This document shows positions 43,123-52,300 of a stretch of DNA of 64,000 nt, in pieces. The DNA lies in contig OZ244822.1 of NCBI GenBank assembly GCA_965220345.1, forward strand, positions 2,356,001-2,420,000. Direction: 5' to 3'. The translations under genes were made by a program, and so were the position numbers. Below the pieces are notes generated by a model. That model ran no database searches, had not been told where the DNA came from, and worked only from the letters and a program-made list of their open reading frames with translations. The DNA comes from Aldehydirespirator sp965220345. GTDB lineage: Bacteria > Actinomycetota > Acidimicrobiia > Acidimicrobiales > Aldehydirespiratoraceae. Position 1 is the stretch's first letter. Every line of letters starts with the position of its first letter.

Positions 43123-43650
43123 CTATCGTCTGTCTTTGCGGCGAGTGTGCAGCCAGCGCAAAACGCCGACAGATACGACAAGCAACGTCGCCACGATCAG
43201 CACCGATTTGATCAAAGTGAACACAGCGGCCAGCCATGCCAGTGCAGAAGGTTCACCTTTGTAGCTCAACGCCAAACTCGCAACTGTCACGTTCTCTGAA
43301 ACATCCGCAAAAGCGAGAGCAACAGGAAACAAGTAAAGCGCCTGGTTTGGATGAAGTCGTATCACAAGAATCGCCAATAACAAGCCGTAGGAGACTGGAA
43401 AGACCATGTCGATGCTGAGAGCTGTGATGGCATAAAAAGCTCTTGCGCTCTCGTCAAGGCGGTTGAGAGATTCGAAGAGGGTGCTTGCCTGCTCAGGCGT
43501 GTACCAGCCTCGGCTGTCGAGAAGATCCGATCCTGACAGTCGATACTGGCGCCAAACGAGACCGGCCACGCAGCCAAAGAAGCCGAGTAGCGCTGTTGTC
43601 ACCACCGGCGTAGTAGCGCATAGTTGCAGCCTGTTGTGGGCGGATTGCAT
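43123..43650 (-). CDS. Four-helix membrane protein, unknown
   Basis: 175 aa with four predicted membrane segments (about 15-32, 78-98, 105-125, 138-160). WYTPEQASTLFESL and the segment DMVFPVSYGLLLA are the recognisable conserved features of a family I know only as hypothetical. The helices FADVSENVTVASLAL and IKSVLIVATLLVV follow. It may be co-transcribed with the chorismate mutase gene 6 bp downstream. ATG 43650 is preferred over the GTG one codon before. Confidence 0.6.
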   Translation of the reverse strand: MQSAHNRLQLCATTPVVTTALLGFFGCVAGLVWRQYRLSGSDLLDSRGWYTPEQASTLFESLNRLDESARAFYAITALSIDMVFPVSYGLLLAILVIRLHPNQALYLFPVALAFADVSENVTVASLALSYKGEPSALAWLAAVFTLIKSVLIVATLLVVSVGVLRWLHTRRKDRR

Positions 43651-43659
43651 CACTTAGCG

Positions 43660-43734
43660 TGGGCCGTAGGGGATTTGAACCTCTGACCTCCTGCGTGTCG
43701 AGCAGGCGCTCTAACCAGGCTGAGCTAACGGCCC
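43660..43734 (-). tRNA. tRNA-Val(GAC), atypical
   Basis: Acceptor GGGCCGT/ACGGCCC, D-stem GCTC/GAGC, anticodon stem CCTGC/GCAGG with loop TCGACAC, discriminator A. The anticodon is GAC, so valine. Two features are unusual: position 33 is C where T is almost universal, and the T-stem AGAGG/CCCCT has an A-C mismatch at its third pair. The gene may be functional, or the sequence may hold an error. Confidence 0.8.
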
Positions 43735-43777
43735 CTGAAACAGCAGGCTAGCAGCGAACTGTTGCCTGATGATCTTG

Positions 43778-43852
43778 AGCGCCGGGCGGGATTTGAACCC
43801 GCGGCTTTACGGCTTTGCAGGCCGTTCCCTTGGTCCGCTCGGGCACCGGCGC
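43778..43852 (-). tRNA. tRNA-Cys(GCA)
   Basis: Acceptor GCGCCGG/CCGGCGC, anticodon stem ACGGC/GCCGT with loop CTGCAAA (GCA), T-stem GCGGG/CCCGC with TTCAAAT, and discriminator T as required for tRNA-Cys. 75 nt. Confidence 0.93.
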
Positions 43853-43918
43853 AGGGATTTGCAGCGTAGCGGCCAGCGCGCACTTGGCGACCCTAACTGA
43901 CTGATCGTGATGTTCGGT

Positions 43919-44506
43919 TCAGAGCCGCTTAGTGCGGGCGGCTACCGCTGCTATCACCGAAGCAGCTCCCGCATTTTGCAGGCACACCGCCAGAGCCTGC
44001 AGTGTGGTGCCGGTCAGAATCACATCGTCAACCATCACTACATGACATCCTTCTACCGATTCTGAGGCTCGGTAGCCGGCAGCAGCCGCTGCGGCAGGGC
44101 GCTGTTTCGGATCTAGGTCGCGCAAACGCGGCGTTGCGTTGGATCTGCTCAAAAGATCAGGCTGGTAATCCCCTGCGCCAGCTGCCGATAAATCCTCAGC
44201 CAGACGTGCCACCAGATTGAAACGCGAGCCGATTGCAGGCGCTGACGCAGACGGCATAAGAGCTGGCGGCACTGGAACAACTAAACGATCAGAACCATCG
44301 GGTGTGGCAGGCAATTTGCTGGCCAGTGCTGAGAACTTTGATGCCAACTCTTCGGCCGCGGACTCGTCACCACAATCTTTGGCTCGGAAGACCAGCTCGC
44401 CTACTTCGGTGCGTTCGTGGCAATCCGCACGCCAGTAGTCGCTTAATACCAGCAAAGTTCCGCCGCTCCACCCAGCAGATTCTCGCCTGGGCTCTAGCCG
44501 CAACAC
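43919..44506 (-). CDS. ComF-like phosphoribosyltransferase-fold protein
   Basis: 195 aa. The PRPP-binding signature VVMVDDVILTGTTL lies near residue 165, preceded by VVPVPPALMP and SRSNATPRLRDLDPKQRP, as in ComF/amidophosphoribosyltransferase-like proteins. The N-terminal zinc finger of ComF is absent. Relatives aid uptake or handling of external DNA, but many have no tested role. The start is GTG 44506. It sits between tRNA genes and is probably a single-gene unit. Confidence 0.75.
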   Translation of the reverse strand: MLRLEPRRESAGWSGGTLLVLSDYWRADCHERTEVGELVFRAKDCGDESAAEELASKFSALASKLPATPDGSDRLVVPVPPALMPSASAPAIGSRFNLVARLAEDLSAAGAGDYQPDLLSRSNATPRLRDLDPKQRPAAAAAAGYRASESVEGCHVVMVDDVILTGTTLQALAVCLQNAGAASVIAAVAARTKRL

Positions 44507-44523
44507 GGCGGATCATTCACCTG

Positions 44524-44596
44524 AGCGGACGACCGGGTTCGAACCGGCGACCTCAACCTTGGCAAGGTTGCGCTCTACCAACTGAGCTACGTCCGC
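44524..44596 (-). tRNA. tRNA-Gly(GCC)
   Basis: Acceptor GCGGACG/CGTCCGC, D-stem GCTC/GAGC, anticodon stem CAACC/GGTTG with loop TTGCCAA (GCC), T-stem GCCGG/CCGGT with TTCGAAC, and discriminator T. 73 nt. Confidence 0.95.
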
Positions 44597-44640
44597 AGAT
44601 ACCTTGATCTTAGCCTCGTTTGGCTGTCTCGACCACGCCC

Positions 44641-44868
44641 TCAACGGGAATCTGTGGGACGCAAGTCAATGGTTAACTGCAGCACCCCGTCGCTGAGAGT
44701 AGCGGTTGCGTCACCAATCATGGCGAAGTCCTGGAAGTCCAGCTGAGCCTGCTCAAGGAAGTGTTTGCGTTCATCGCCTGCTACCGGCGGAAGATTGCGC
44801 CGCTTGACCCCAGCGGCACGCTCGCGGAACCTTTCGATCATGGCGTTTGCGTCAAAAGAATCATCCAT
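44641..44868 (-). CDS. Small conserved actinobacterial protein
   Basis: 75 aa. MIERFRERAAGVKRRNLPPV, then ERKHFLEQAQLDFQDFAMIG and a C-terminal TLSDGVLQLTIDLRP. The same pattern occurs in short hypothetical proteins across actinobacteria, to my knowledge without a tested function. The ATG at 44868 gives the family-length protein; the frame is open to 44988, but that would overlap the upstream gene by over 100 bp. It follows the metX-membrane protein pair by 10 bp and is probably in the same transcript. Confidence 0.65.
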   Translation of the reverse strand: MDDSFDANAMIERFRERAAGVKRRNLPPVAGDERKHFLEQAQLDFQDFAMIGDATATLSDGVLQLTIDLRPTDSR

Positions 44869-44878
44869 GCAAATCAAT

Positions 44879-45421
44879 CTAGACCAAATCGCCTTTGTCA
44901 TCTTCCTTAATGCCGAATTTCTGGATGCCGGATTCCGGGATATCGGTTTCGCCGAGTGCTGCGCTGCTTTCGTCGGTGCTCGCATCACTGCCGGAGTCGC
45001 TAGCGGTGTCGCTGGTTTCAGTCTCCACTGTCATGGTTCTGGTTTCGTGGATCGCTTCGCTGGTCAGCCTGGCGCGTCGGCGTGGGCTGGTGTGCCACAA
45101 ATAAAACGTCAATAGCACTGTCATAGTGCCTGCTATAGCCCATAAGGCAATCACCACAGCATCGACACGCTGATCGCTGCGACGTTCTACAAGGCGACGC
45201 TCGTTGCCCGAATCCGAATCAATGACAGTGTCCAATGTGGATACCTCTGCACCAAAATCATTTGCTGGCTCGGTTTGAACTTCAGCCGCAGATAAAGCAC
45301 CCTCAGAGACGCTTACCAAAGCAGCACAAACCACAGTCAAAGCCACAGCCACAATCGCAAAGGCACGCAGCCAACGCGCCAGCATCGACCGTTGCCTGAT
45401 TGCTGTCGTCGTGGCCGTCAC
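44879..45421 (-). CDS. Two-helix membrane protein with acidic tail
   Basis: 180 aa. An N-terminal hydrophobic segment (about 18-40, perhaps a signal anchor) and a second one (about 85-108, VVIALWAIAGTMTVLLTFYLW) enclose a short external region. The cytoplasmic C-terminus is rich in Asp, Ser and Glu (DTASDSGSDASTDESS). I do not recognise a family. The gene starts inside the metX stop codon (4-bp overlap), so it is made together with MetX and under the same riboswitch. Confidence 0.55.
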   Translation of the reverse strand: MTATTTAIRQRSMLARWLRAFAIVAVALTVVCAALVSVSEGALSAAEVQTEPANDFGAEVSTLDTVIDSDSGNERRLVERRSDQRVDAVVIALWAIAGTMTVLLTFYLWHTSPRRRARLTSEAIHETRTMTVETETSDTASDSGSDASTDESSAALGETDIPESGIQKFGIKEDDKGDLV

Positions 45422-46638
45422 TGTGACACCTCATTAAGAAAGCCGCTGATAGGTTCCTGAAGCATCTCGTGTTCTAGCAAGAAACCGTCGTGGCCTTCGT
45501 CGCTATCAAGGGTCACCAAACGGCAGTCTCCTCCCCCAGCTCGGATTTTGTCGCATAACTCTTGTTGCTGATACGGCGGATATAAGCAGTCGCTGCGAAC
45601 CGAAGCTGTCAACACGGGCACGCTAATACGTCCCAACGTGGCTGCCGTGCCGCCGCGGCCTCGCCCGATGTCGTGCAGATCCATAGCCCGGCTCAGCAGC
45701 AGATAGCTGTTGGCATCGAAACGTTTCACCAGTTTCTGGCCGTGATGATCCAGATAAGACTCCATCTCGAAGCGGCCCCACAGATCAAAACTCTCATCTG
45801 GGTCATGCATAGCCCGCTTGAAGCGCCGCTCAAAAACCTCGCTGGTGCGGTAAGTGATCTGGGCGATCTGGCGCGCCAAAGCAAGCCCCATCCAAGGACC
45901 CTCAGCCTTGTCGTAATAATCGCCGCCACACCAGTTGGCATCTCCAGCTATCGCTAGTCGCTCGACTGCGCTCCAAGCGATCTGCTGCGCACTGGCCGCT
46001 GCACAAGTAGCCAAAGGCAGGATCGACCGCACTCGCCGGGGATACATGGCAGCCCACTCCAAAACTTGCATACCGCCCATTGACCCGCCGATCACGGTAA
46101 GCCAGCGGTCAATGCCTAACCGGTCGGCTAGTAGAGCCTGAGACCTCACCATGTCACGGATCGTCAAAACTGGAAACCGCGCTCCGTAACGTAGACCGTC
46201 GACGGGATTAATGTCGGCGGGTCCTGTAGTGCCTTGACAGCCTCCCAGCACATTGCTGCACACCACAAAGTAGCGGATCGTGTCGATGGCTTTGCCCGGG
46301 CCGACCACTTCAGACCACCAGCCTTCGGTGGGATGCCCAGGACCGCTGTCGCCGACTGCATGTGAGTCGCCGGTAAGAGCGTGGCACACAAGCACCGCGT
46401 TAGTGCCCGCCTCGTTGAGTTCGCCCCAAGTTTCGTAGGCCAGTCGCACTTCGCTCAACTGCCCGCCTCGCTCTACTGCGAAAGGACGACCGTCGGAAAT
46501 AGTCACAAAGCGGCGATTGCCTGCTTCGTCACCGGGTTGCCATGCACCACTAGCAGGCAAACCAGTAGGAAAGCGCTTCACAGGGCCAGCCAGGCTTTCA
46601 TCGGCCTTCGTAGGCTCTGGGTGGGGACCCTCGGTCAA
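45418..46638 (-). CDS. metX: Homoserine O-acetyltransferase
   Basis: 406 aa, a/b-hydrolase fold. The nucleophile is in TVIGGSMGGMQVLEWA, with LVCHALTGDSHA before it and the catalytic Asp and His near LDSDEGHDGFLLEH. It activates homoserine with acetyl-CoA for methionine synthesis by sulfhydrylation. The TTG start at 46638 is set by GAGGAG about 8 nt upstream. A SAM-binding riboswitch precedes it, so excess SAM should shut it down. The first 35 residues are polar and not part of the fold. Some relatives use succinyl-CoA. Confidence 0.92.
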   Translation of the reverse strand: MTEGPHPEPTKADESLAGPVKRFPTGLPASGAWQPGDEAGNRRFVTISDGRPFAVERGGQLSEVRLAYETWGELNEAGTNAVLVCHALTGDSHAVGDSGPGHPTEGWWSEVVGPGKAIDTIRYFVVCSNVLGGCQGTTGPADINPVDGLRYGARFPVLTIRDMVRSQALLADRLGIDRWLTVIGGSMGGMQVLEWAAMYPRRVRSILPLATCAAASAQQIAWSAVERLAIAGDANWCGGDYYDKAEGPWMGLALARQIAQITYRTSEVFERRFKRAMHDPDESFDLWGRFEMESYLDHHGQKLVKRFDANSYLLLSRAMDLHDIGRGRGGTAATLGRISVPVLTASVRSDCLYPPYQQQELCDKIRAGGGDCRLVTLDSDEGHDGFLLEHEMLQEPISGFLNEVSQ

Positions 46639-46796
46639 CCTTGCTCCTCGTTCAACCCGATGTGGCTATGGCCTGTCTTAGCTGTTGGCTATCGTTGCGG
46701 CGACCTACGATGCCGGGACCGGTGCCGAAGCGGACACTTGATGAACAGTGACTTAGGGATTCTCCCAGGACACTTGATTGCGTGAGCTAAGCCACG

Positions 46797-46892
46797 CCGC
46801 ATCCCCCGCTAAAGACGGGATGGCACCTTGGGTGTCCGCCCCAGGTTGCCGGGCCCGACCCGAGAGCCGAACCGCTCGTGATGATTTGACCC
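46797..46892 (-). ncRNA. SAM riboswitch (SAM-I/IV type) before metX
   Basis: On the minus strand the core CCGGCAACC (46852..46844) is followed after an internal stem by AGGTGCCA (46828..46821). These are the two signature segments of SAM-I-clan aptamers. The opening TCATCACGAGCGG resembles the SAM-IV and SAM-I/IV variants of actinobacteria, not classical SAM-I, which begins with a long P1 and AGAGG. A downstream hairpin CATCCC/GGGATG (46822..46800) fits the extra stem of these variants. About 158 nt separate it from the metX start; that stretch carries an 11-nt repeat (ATCAAGTGTCC) twice, perhaps the expression platform. Confidence 0.75.
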
Positions 46893-46932
46893 CGACTGGG
46901 ATCAAGGTTCACAGTTTAGAGGGTCTACCAGT

Positions 46933-48198
46933 TCAGGCCGCGCTACTGTCGGTGTGCCAGCCTTGTGACAAGTCCTTTAAGCGCAGATCGTTAGAGAACA
47001 TCTCGACGATCGGCTCGTCAAGTTCAAGACGACGCTGGATGCGCTTCACTTCCAGTTCCTCATCCCACAACGAAAGAGTCACCACCACACCCGACTCACC
47101 AGCTCGTGCTGTGCGCCCGGCTCGATGAACGTAGGTCTTATGGTCCGAAGGCGGGTCGTACTGCACCACCACATCCACATCATCAACATGAATGCCGCGA
47201 GCAGCTACATCGGTAGCTACCAGCACAGGAAGCCTGCCCGTAATGAACTGCCGCAAAGACTTCTCACGCGTCGTCTGACGCAGGTCCCCGTGGATAGGGG
47301 CAGCCTTAATGCCTTCGCGCTGTAGGTCATGCGCCAAACGATCAGCGGCTGCTTTGGTGCGTGTGAACATCATCGTGCGCTGAGACTCAGCAGCTATCGC
47401 TGCCGCTACTTTGATTTTGTCCATCTTATGGACACCCACGAAGCGGTGAACCATCTCGGCCATGTCGATTTCGTTTTCAGTGACCGAACGCATCAAAGGG
47501 TCGCTCTGGTAACGCCTGATAAGCGAATCGACGACACCGTCAAGGGTGGCGGAGAACAGCAACGTCTGATGACCGGCAGCCACATTACGCAGAATCCACT
47601 CCACCTGCGGCAGAAACCCCATATCAGCCATACGGTCAGCCTCGTCAACCACCACATGACCGACCGCGCTCAGCTTCACAGCGTTTCGCTCTATCAGGTC
47701 GATCATCCGCCCTGGTGTTGCCACTACTAGATCTACGCCCGCCTTCAATTTGTTGATCTGCTTGTCGATCGGCGCACCGCCGTAAGTGGCGAGCACTCGC
47801 TTTTTGACCGCCGCAGCGGGCGCAGCTAGTTCGTCGCAGATCTGGTTAGCAAGCTCTCGAGTGGGTACCAGCACTAGGCCGGTGGGGCTGCCAGGCTTAG
47901 CTCTTCTTAGTTGCTGCAAAATAGGCAGGCCGAAAGCCAGAGTTTTCCCTGAGCCGGTTTTGGCTTTTCCGCACACGTCGCGGCCAGCTAAAGCATCGGG
48001 GATGGTGAGAGCCTGGATCGGGAACGGAGCAGCAATACCTCGGGCTGTGAGAGCAGTCACAATCTCGTTACACAAACCCAAATCAGCGAAGCTTTGGATG
48101 CTTGAGGCATCAGGCAGATGTTCGATGTTCAGAACCTCGTGTTCATCAGAAATATGCGTATCAGAATGAACACCAGAATGCCTGCTAGCAAGTGTCAT
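46933..48198 (-). CDS. DEAD-box RNA helicase
   Basis: 421 aa. All helicase motifs are present: Q-motif (FPIQALTIPDAL), AKTGSGKT, PTRELA, VVDEADRM (II), SAT (III), ARGIHVDDVD (V) and HRAGRTARAG (VI). The basic tail of RhlE-like proteins is absent, so it is a minimal enzyme. It unwinds short RNA duplexes in ribosome assembly or mRNA turnover. ATG 48198 is the only start before the Q-motif; it overlaps the divergent adenosine deaminase gene. The first 35 residues are polar and His-rich. Confidence 0.9.
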   Translation of the reverse strand: MTLASRHSGVHSDTHISDEHEVLNIEHLPDASSIQSFADLGLCNEIVTALTARGIAAPFPIQALTIPDALAGRDVCGKAKTGSGKTLAFGLPILQQLRRAKPGSPTGLVLVPTRELANQICDELAAPAAAVKKRVLATYGGAPIDKQINKLKAGVDLVVATPGRMIDLIERNAVKLSAVGHVVVDEADRMADMGFLPQVEWILRNVAAGHQTLLFSATLDGVVDSLIRRYQSDPLMRSVTENEIDMAEMVHRFVGVHKMDKIKVAAAIAAESQRTMMFTRTKAAADRLAHDLQREGIKAAPIHGDLRQTTREKSLRQFITGRLPVLVATDVAARGIHVDDVDVVVQYDPPSDHKTYVHRAGRTARAGESGVVVTLSLWDEELEVKRIQRRLELDEPIVEMFSNDLRLKDLSQGWHTDSSAA

Positions 48199-49347
48199 AC
48201 CTTCTTCAGGCTAGCCTTTGAGATCATCAATCCCGCGGAAACTCTTGATGCCGAAGCTGGAAGCTGCGCTGTAACTCCAGAACGGATTCGCCAAGCACCG
48301 AAAGTCCTGTTGCACGATCACCTTGACGGTGGTCTCAGAGGTGCGACCATCATTGAGTTAGCTGACGAGATCGGCTACAGGGATCTACCTAGCAACGATC
48401 CCGTAGAACTAAACACTCAGATACTGCGAGGTGCTGACCGCAAAGACCTGACTCTTTATCTGGAGACTTTTGTTCACACGGTTGCGGTGATGCAGACCCA
48501 AGATGCCATAATGCGCGTGGCCCGCGAATGTGCCGAAGATCTCGCTGCTGACGGGGTGGTTTACGCGGAGGTTCGTTTTGCGCCAGAACTAATGACACAG
48601 CGCGGCCTCAGCCTTGATGATGTCATCGAAGCGGTGCTGGAGGGTTTCGCGCAGGGCAGTCGCGACACTGCGTTAACTATCAGAGCTATCTGTTGTGCAA
48701 TGAGACATCTTGACCGCTCGCTCGAAGCAGCTGAAGCTGCGATCCGCTGGCGCGATCACGGGGTGGTGTCTTTCGATATTGCCGGACCCGAAAAGGGCTT
48801 CCCGCCTGACGATCATCTGGCTGCTTTTCTGCATTGTCGCCGAGAGAACTTTGGTATCACTATCCACGCCGGTGAAGCAGACGGCATCGAATCAATCTGG
48901 AAAGCTCTGCAGTTCTGCGGTGCTGAGCGTCTCGGTCACGGAATCCGCATCATTGAAGACATCGCTGTTGCAGACGACGGTACCCATCACCTGGGTCGTC
49001 TCGCTCAATACATCAGAGATCGTGGTGTGCCTTTAGAGGTGTGCCCCACTTCCAACGTCAACACCGGGGTGTATGACACAATTGCACTGCATCCCGTGGC
49101 AACCCTCGTTGATTTGCGGTTCTGCGTGACGATCAACACCGACAACAGGCTGATGTCGGGAGTGTCAATGACATCAGAGTTAACTGAGTTGGTTGAAGCA
49201 TTCGGATACGGCTGGGCTCAGCTGCGTGACTTGACCGTCAACGCCGCAGAATCAAGTTTCTTGCCTTTGCCGGAGCGAGCCAACCTAATCAACAGTGTCA
49301 TCTTGCCTGGCTATGCTGAACTCGCGGGGACACAAAAATCTGAGTAG
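48178..49347 (+). CDS. add: Adenosine deaminase
   Basis: 389 aa from ATG 48178. Metal and catalytic residues: LLHDHLDGG (HxH), ITIHAGEADG (His, Glu), ERLGHGIR (His) and TINTDNRLMS (Asp). It hydrolyses adenosine to inosine in purine salvage. Upstream ATGs at 48118, 48154 and 48166 are in frame, but each extends the overlap with the divergent helicase gene; even the last possible ATG overlaps it by 21 bp. The first 25 residues before the barrel resemble no conserved part, so a non-canonical later start is possible. It is 50 bp upstream of the SLH peptidase gene. Confidence 0.9.
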   Translation: MPASKCHTFFRLAFEIINPAETLDAEAGSCAVTPERIRQAPKVLLHDHLDGGLRGATIIELADEIGYRDLPSNDPVELNTQILRGADRKDLTLYLETFVHTVAVMQTQDAIMRVARECAEDLAADGVVYAEVRFAPELMTQRGLSLDDVIEAVLEGFAQGSRDTALTIRAICCAMRHLDRSLEAAEAAIRWRDHGVVSFDIAGPEKGFPPDDHLAAFLHCRRENFGITIHAGEADGIESIWKALQFCGAERLGHGIRIIEDIAVADDGTHHLGRLAQYIRDRGVPLEVCPTSNVNTGVYDTIALHPVATLVDLRFCVTINTDNRLMSGVSMTSELTELVEAFGYGWAQLRDLTVNAAESSFLPLPERANLINSVILPGYAELAGTQKSE

Positions 49348-49397
49348 CTCCCACCCCCGTCGCAACAAGCCACAAAAGCACCTTGAGGAGTGTCCCC

Positions 49398-52300
49398 ATG
49401 AACCCCAAACGACTTGACTCAACACGCCGCAGCATGATTCTGCTAGCAGGTTTCGCCCTTTTGGCATCGCTTTTAGCAACGAGCGCGGCAGCACAATCAC
49501 CGAGCCCTCAGACGACAGCAGCGAGCAGCGATGCTGGAATTCATCAGCCAGCCGTCGAAGCTCTGCAAAACCTTGATGGCATTAAAATATTCGCAGGCAC
49601 TGGATGTCCTGACAGCGACGACCTTTGCGCGGATGATCCCCTGCTTCGCTGGGAGATGGCCGTCTGGCTGATCAGGAGCTTCGACCGTTTCGATCCTAGT
49701 GCCATCAACACTTCGCGCTTCGCCGATGTTGACCCTGCCCAATGGTGGGCACCCCACGCAGAACGGCTAGCAGAGATGGGATTCGCTGAGCCATGTAACG
49801 ACGAACCTCTGAGATTCTGCGGTGAAGAGCCGATCACCCGTGGTGAGGTGGCCGCGGTTCTGGTGAAAGCTTTGAAGCTCGGGCCGTCGGAGAGGTACTG
49901 GTTCACTGATGTCACCACCGAGCATCCTCATGTGAACGACATCAGCCGCCTAGCTAATGCCAGGCTCACCGCAGGATGTCACGAATCGCCAGCACGCTTC
50001 TGCCCTGATCGCAACATCACCAGAGGCCAGATGGCACAGTTCCTAGCTTCGGCTAGACGCTTAGTGCCGCGACCACAACGCGTTGATGCCACCGCTTACA
50101 CACCCGCCCAAGATTCTTCGCTGTTGTCGGTGGACAGCGAAGTTGTGATCGGCGCTCTCGACAATGGCCTTACCTACTATCTGCGCAGCAACGACAGCCC
50201 TGGGCAGAACCTGTCGGTGCGACTCGTGATTAATGCCGGATCAGTCAACGAAACCGACTCCGAAGCTGGTATAGCTCACTTCGTAGAGCACATGCTTTTT
50301 AATGGCACTACCGAATTTCCTGGCTTGTCGCTCGGTGCTGCATTGCGCGAGATTGGCGTTGAACTCGGGCCTGATGTCAACGCCTATGTGAGCCACGACG
50401 AGACCGTCTATCAGGTTGATGTGCGCCTAGACGACGAAAGCAATGCGCCTCTGGTGTTTCATGCTTTGTCGCAGATGGCAAACTCAGCCACTTTCACGCC
50501 TGAAGCGGTCGACTCTGAACGAGGTGTGATCCTTGACGAGATGCGCTTGGCTGTGGCGAGCCTCAGCGGTTTCGTTGGCCGTGAATTCGACAAGATCTAC
50601 ACGCGCGGCACTCCTTATGAGGGTCACGACCCGATCGGCACCCTCGAAAGCGTAAGATCATTCACTGCTGAAGATCTGCATGCCTTCTACAACAAGTGGT
50701 ATGTGCCAGCAAACATGGCTGTTGTGGCTGTTGGCGATATGGCAGTCCCAGAACTACGAAGCCTTGTGCAAGAACACTTCGGACCGCTTCCTGCGAGCCC
50801 TAGCCGCAGCGAATCAAAAATCGGAGTCACACCGGATCCAGAGTCCTCGTCGCATTTGATTGTTGATCCGCGCCATAGCTACTCATACATTTCTCTTGAC
50901 ATACCCATTGACCCTCACGATTTGTCCACTGTCGGTGGCGAGCGGCTTTCCATCATGGAGACATTGATTGAGTTGATGATCTCGAACCGTCTCAACGATG
51001 CTTATCAGCGGGGTGAACTCTCGCAGGTAGACCCACCGTCTTTCGGCTCGTTCGCCTATAACCGAGGGCTTCGCTACTACGGAACCAACTGGCAGGGCGA
51101 CAACCTCGACACGGCATCCACCGACTATTTGAATGTGCTGCGCACAGCACAAGAGCACGGCTTCACCGACGGCGACTTGAAGCGAGCCATCAAGACGCTG
51201 GAGACGGCGGTGGAGTTCGGACTGCAGAGCGCGGCCAGCACCCAAGACACTGAATGGGCTTCTCTGTATCAGAATCACTTCCTTGAAGGTGCTGACATCA
51301 GCAATGAGGAGGTATCAGCAGCCCGAACTCTGGCACTATTGGAAGTGCTCACGCCTGCGGAGTTGACTGAGCATTATCGCTGGCAGATGCAGCGTGGTGG
51401 ACTGCTTGCTATAGCAGTCGGTGCCGACCTTGAAACAGTGCCCTCTATTGCGGAACTTGACGCTGCCTGGGCTGCTGCGGCAGCTGGTCCCCAACCACAA
51501 GATGTTGATGACATCACAGAACTAATAGCCGCGCCGACACCGGTTGAACCGGTGACTCAAGGCACGCTTGAGGTTGTCGAAGGTGCTTATGAATGGACTT
51601 TCGCTAACGGCGCTCGGGTAGTTTTCGCATCTTCAGATATTTCCGAAAATGAAGTCAACCTTGTGACTCGCTCACTCGGGGGATGGTCCGTGCTGCGACC
51701 GGGTAGCCGAGCTATCTCAGGAATCGCTGTGGATGCGATCAGCAGCAGTGGGTTGGGTGACTTGTCACGCTTGCAGATCGATCGTTTCCTTGCTGACCGT
51801 GCAGTCATTGTCAACCCGGTAATCGGCGAGTCAACCGAGGGCTTCAACGCGGCATCAAGCAGCGACGATATTGAAACAATGTTTCAGCTCATCCATCTAA
51901 TGATGACCGCGCCGCGGGTTGATGAGCGTGCTTTCGCTGATGCCATCAACACTGCTGAGGTGAGGTTGGGTCTGACCAAGACCAACGCTCCCTGGCAAGC
52001 GGCTGTTGCTTATTTGGAGGCTCGTTACGGCACGACCTGGCACCGCTTTGTGGCCGATAGTAGCGAGATCGCAGCGCTCACCCCGCAAAGCTTGCTTGAT
52101 GTTTATAAGAGCCGCTTTAGCTCGGTGGATGACCTTACAGTGGCTGTTGTCGGCGATATTGATGCCGAAACAATCGCAAGCCTCGCTACTCGCTACATAG
52201 GAACACTCCCCGCAGGAGAGTCTGACACTTACATCAACCGACAACGGCCAGCACCCACAGATTTGCAGCAAAGACAGATCAAAGCCAGTGAAGGCGAAAG

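Noticed and set aside
43660..43734. tRNA-Asp
   Set aside because: The stem CCTGC/GCAGG recalls tRNA-Asp, but the three bases at 34-36 are GAC, not GTC, and the discriminator is A, not G.
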